Of a stretch of 64,000 bases of DNA, positions 62,160-64,000 are shown one piece after another (within the stretch, counting starts at the first letter, position 1; the number at the start of each line of letters is the position of its first letter). Source of the stretch: DQWO01 sp964478545 (lineage in GTDB: Bacteria > Desulfobacterota > Anaeroferrophillalia > Anaeroferrophillales > Anaeroferrophillaceae); assembly GCA_964478545.1 (NCBI GenBank), contig CAYZIS010000014.1:1-64000 (forward strand), read 5' to 3'. Below the pieces are notes generated by a model. The model made no database searches. It saw nothing but the letters and a program-made list of their open reading frames with translations, and was not told the DNA's origin. The position numbers were made by a program, and so were the translations under genes.

Positions 62160-62855
62160 TCAGTCTTTAAAACTGGCAATATCTAAATCAATACCAGGTC
62201 CCATAGTAGAAGATACTGTCATGGTCCTCATATAAATGCCCTTACTTGAAGACGGCTTCATCCGGTTCAGCAATTCAACCAAAGCCCGAATATTATCTCT
62301 CAGTTTTTCAACATCAAAAGACGTCTTCCCCACAGAAGCATGGATAATTCCCACCTTCTCGACGCGAAAATCGACTTTACCTGCTTTAATATCCTGCACT
62401 GCCTTGCCGATGTCAAAGGTAACAGTTCCAACTTTCGGGTTTGGCATTAATCCTCGAGGCCCGAGAACTCTCCCCAATTTACCGACAACACCCATCATGT
62501 CCGGGGTCGCCACGGCTTTATCAAAATCCAGCCAGCCATCACTGATCTTTTTGGCCAAGTCTTCGGCTCCCACCTCGTCTGCACCAGCATCACGGGCTTC
62601 CTTCTCTTTTTCCCCCTTGGCAAAGACCACAACCCGCACCTTTTTCCCCGTTCCATGAGGCAAAAGAACGGCGCCCCTTACATTCTGATCCGCCTGCCGG
62701 GGATCAACACCGAGCCGGATAGCAACATCCACCGACTCATCAAATTTGGCCGGCATCAATTCCTTCACCAAGGATAAACCATCCATCAACGGATATTTCT
62801 TCAAAGATTCAACCCTGGCTTTGTTTGCCAGGTATTTCTTTCCTTTTTTAGCCAT
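62160..62855 (-). CDS. rplA: 50S ribosomal protein L1
   Basis: 231 residues with the L1 pattern: DESVDVAIRLGVDPRQADQNVRGAVLLPHGTGK split over the first domain, then MGVVGKLGRVLGPRGLMPNPKVGTVT and the closing GVYMRT-like GIYMRTMTVSSTMGPGI. It binds 23S rRNA at the L1 stalk and usually represses its own rplKA mRNA. It follows rplK by 53 bases. Confidence 0.98.
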   Translation of the reverse strand: MAKKGKKYLANKARVESLKKYPLMDGLSLVKELMPAKFDESVDVAIRLGVDPRQADQNVRGAVLLPHGTGKKVRVVVFAKGEKEKEARDAGADEVGAEDLAKKISDGWLDFDKAVATPDMMGVVGKLGRVLGPRGLMPNPKVGTVTFDIGKAVQDIKAGKVDFRVEKVGIIHASVGKTSFDVEKLRDNIRALVELLNRMKPSSSKGIYMRTMTVSSTMGPGIDLDIASFKD

Positions 62856-62908
62856 TTTTATATACCTTTTATCGTCAGATCACCCGGAAAATATTGTAAA
62901 AAATCCAC

Positions 62909-63334
62909 CTATCCTTCAACGACAATCCCCATGCTACGAGCTGACCCCTCGATGATTTTAGCTGCGGCTTCCGGGGTTTTAGCATTCAAATCAGGCATTT
63001 TCAGCTGGGCTATTTCCTGCACCTGGGCAGCCGTTACTTTACCAATTTTATTTTTGTTTGGCTCACCTGAGCCCTTCTCAAGTTTAGCAGCTTTTTTCAG
63101 CAGATCAGATGCAGGTGGTGTTTTAGTAATAAAACTGAAAGATCGATCAGCATATACCGTTATAACCACCGGGATAATCATCCCCTGTTGCTGCTGGGTT
63201 TTAGCATTAAAGGATTTACAAAACTCCATAATGTTAACCCCTTGTTGACCAAGAGCCGGACCCACCGGTGGAGATGGGTTTGCCTGGCCAGCCGGTATCT
63301 GCAATTTTATCATCCCTATAACTTTCTTAGCCAT
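62909..63334 (-). CDS. rplK: 50S ribosomal protein L11
   Basis: 141 residues from the ATG at 63334, with GGGAGG upstream; the frame is open to 63370, but the extra 12 residues are not L11-like. It has KLQIPAGQANPSPPVGPALGQQGVNIMEFCK and the closing GSARSMGIVVEG. It binds the GTPase-associated region of 23S rRNA. It is encoded between nusG and rplA, the normal order. Confidence 0.98.
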   Translation of the reverse strand: MAKKVIGMIKLQIPAGQANPSPPVGPALGQQGVNIMEFCKSFNAKTQQQQGMIIPVVITVYADRSFSFITKTPPASDLLKKAAKLEKGSGEPNKNKIGKVTAAQVQEIAQLKMPDLNAKTPEAAAKIIEGSARSMGIVVEG

Positions 63335-63472
63335 ACTTTTCCTCCCAAGCAAAAAAACGGCTGTAACCATTCAGGCCAGCTGCTATATATCCTCATTAAC
63401 GAAGCAAACCCTAACTATTGCAAATTTTCTGGAAGGGGCAGGAAAGCTGCACTCCTCCAAGCATTTTACCTG

Positions 63473-64000
63473 TCAAATTTTTTCAATCTGACTAAATTCT
63501 ATTTCTATCGGCGTCGGTCGGCCAAAAATACTGACCAAGACTCTGACCTTCCCCTTATCAAGAAGAATTTCATCGACTGTGCCGGTAAAATTCGCAAATG
63601 CCCCTTCGGTAACCCTGACATTTTCTCCGACCTCAAAAGCTATTTTTGGTTTGGGCTTCATCTCCCCTTCAGCAATGCGATTCAAAAGAGACTGCGCTTC
63701 TTCCTCTGAGATCGAGCGGGGGGACTGCCCTCCGCCGACAAAACCCGTCACCTTAGAAGTATCCTTCACTACATGCCAGGTCTCATCATTAAGTTCCATC
63801 TTAACCAGCACATAACCGGGGAAGAACTTACGTTGAGTTGTTCTTTTTTTACCCCTGACCATCTCAAGGACTTGCTCAGTGGGGACCACCACCTCATCAA
63901 AACAGTCTTCCACATTAAAGAGTTTAATCCGCTCTTCAAGGGACTGTTTCACCTTATTCTCATACCCTGAATAGGCGTGTATCACATACCACTTCTTTGC
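63473..64000 (-). CDS. nusG: transcription termination/antitermination factor NusG (start cut off)
   Basis: The window contains everything except the first codon: reading inward from base 64000 gives AKKWYVIHAYSGYENKVKQSL, which in NusG normally follows the initiating Met. The NGN domain (about 1-115, with EVVVPTEQVLEMVRGKKR and FPGYVLVKMELND) and the C-terminal KOW domain (VGENVRVTEGAFANFTGTVDEI) are complete. A GTG inside at 63985 would give a truncated protein and is not the start. NusG couples polymerase to Rho and ribosomes. secE would be expected just outside the window. Confidence 0.96.
   Translation of the reverse strand, partial: AKKWYVIHAYSGYENKVKQSLEERIKLFNVEDCFDEVVVPTEQVLEMVRGKKRTTQRKFFPGYVLVKMELNDETWHVVKDTSKVTGFVGGGQSPRSISEEEAQSLLNRIAEGEMKPKPKIAFEVGENVRVTEGAFANFTGTVDEILLDKGKVRVLVSIFGRPTPIEIEFSQIEKI

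Noticed and set aside
1..64000. CRISPR arrays, prophage, tRNA or rRNA genes, complete insertion sequences
   Set aside because: No regularly spaced direct repeats, phage genes, cloverleaf sequences or intact transposases were noticed. The dispersed repeats are hairpin elements, not spacer arrays.

Overview
The window reads as a chromosomal segment of an anaerobic, Gram-negative bacterium of the Desulfobacterota (deltaproteobacterial) type. The pointers are an exosortase-type (XrtA/PEP-CTERM-associated) exopolysaccharide gene set, sigma-54-dependent response regulators, a Thi4-type thiazole synthase with no cysteine after the conserved TGHD motif (the sulfide-using form), a long-form HisG, a molybdenum-cofactor operon, and outer-membrane porin and export genes. 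I cannot name a genus. I see no prophage, CRISPR array, tRNA, rRNA or intact transposase.

Layout. 0.1-4.2 kb: a DUF4911 protein, then a co-directional signalling group (HDOD protein, class III adenylate cyclase, PilZ c-di-GMP receptor, FlhG/MinD-like ATPase). 4.3-17.6 kb, all minus strand: a rhomboid protease, then an exopolysaccharide export locus (priming sugar transferase, tyrosine autokinase, AAA ATPase, Wzz-like chain-length protein, outer-membrane beta-barrel, Wza-like lipoprotein) controlled by two sigma-54 response regulators and a histidine kinase that carries one in-frame TGA. 18-26.4 kb, plus strand: purH, purD, purE, a Sua5 family gene, a ThiI-like PP-loop protein and mutS. 26.4-29.6 kb, minus: an Rrf2 regulator, coaX, birA, nadC. 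Then an aminotransferase (+), an FG-GAP/VCBS repeat protein and an acidic porin (-). 34.9-39.6 kb, minus: a complete livKHMGF branched-chain amino acid transporter. 40.5-42.7 kb, plus: moeA-like, mobB, mobA. Then a DEAD-box helicase, DUF1820, a small His-rich protein and tyrS (+). 46.7-51.9 kb, minus: rpsT, hisG, hisI, thiC, thiE, thi4. 52-64 kb, minus: rpoC, rpoB, rplL, rplJ, rplA, rplK and nusG (cut by the window end), the usual transcription/ribosomal stalk cluster.

The most unusual content is between the genes. At least four families of small dispersed, self-complementary elements fill the gaps. (1) A 240-260 bp element with four copies (6.6, 40.2, 44.3, 49.8 kb) shares a core, while its arms differ between copies yet stay self-complementary. 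(2) A hairpin has a conserved internal loop and covarying stems, with three copies (5.0, 10.7, 39.9 kb). (3) An inverted-repeat element starts CTCAACTTTC and carries a GATGTTC.GGC.TGGCTC core, with six copies or fragments. (4) TTAGC-rich inverted modules have three copies and a fragment. These families look like miniature mobile elements and/or structured RNAs. One copy of family 2 abuts a 25-codon relic of a LuxR-type regulator.
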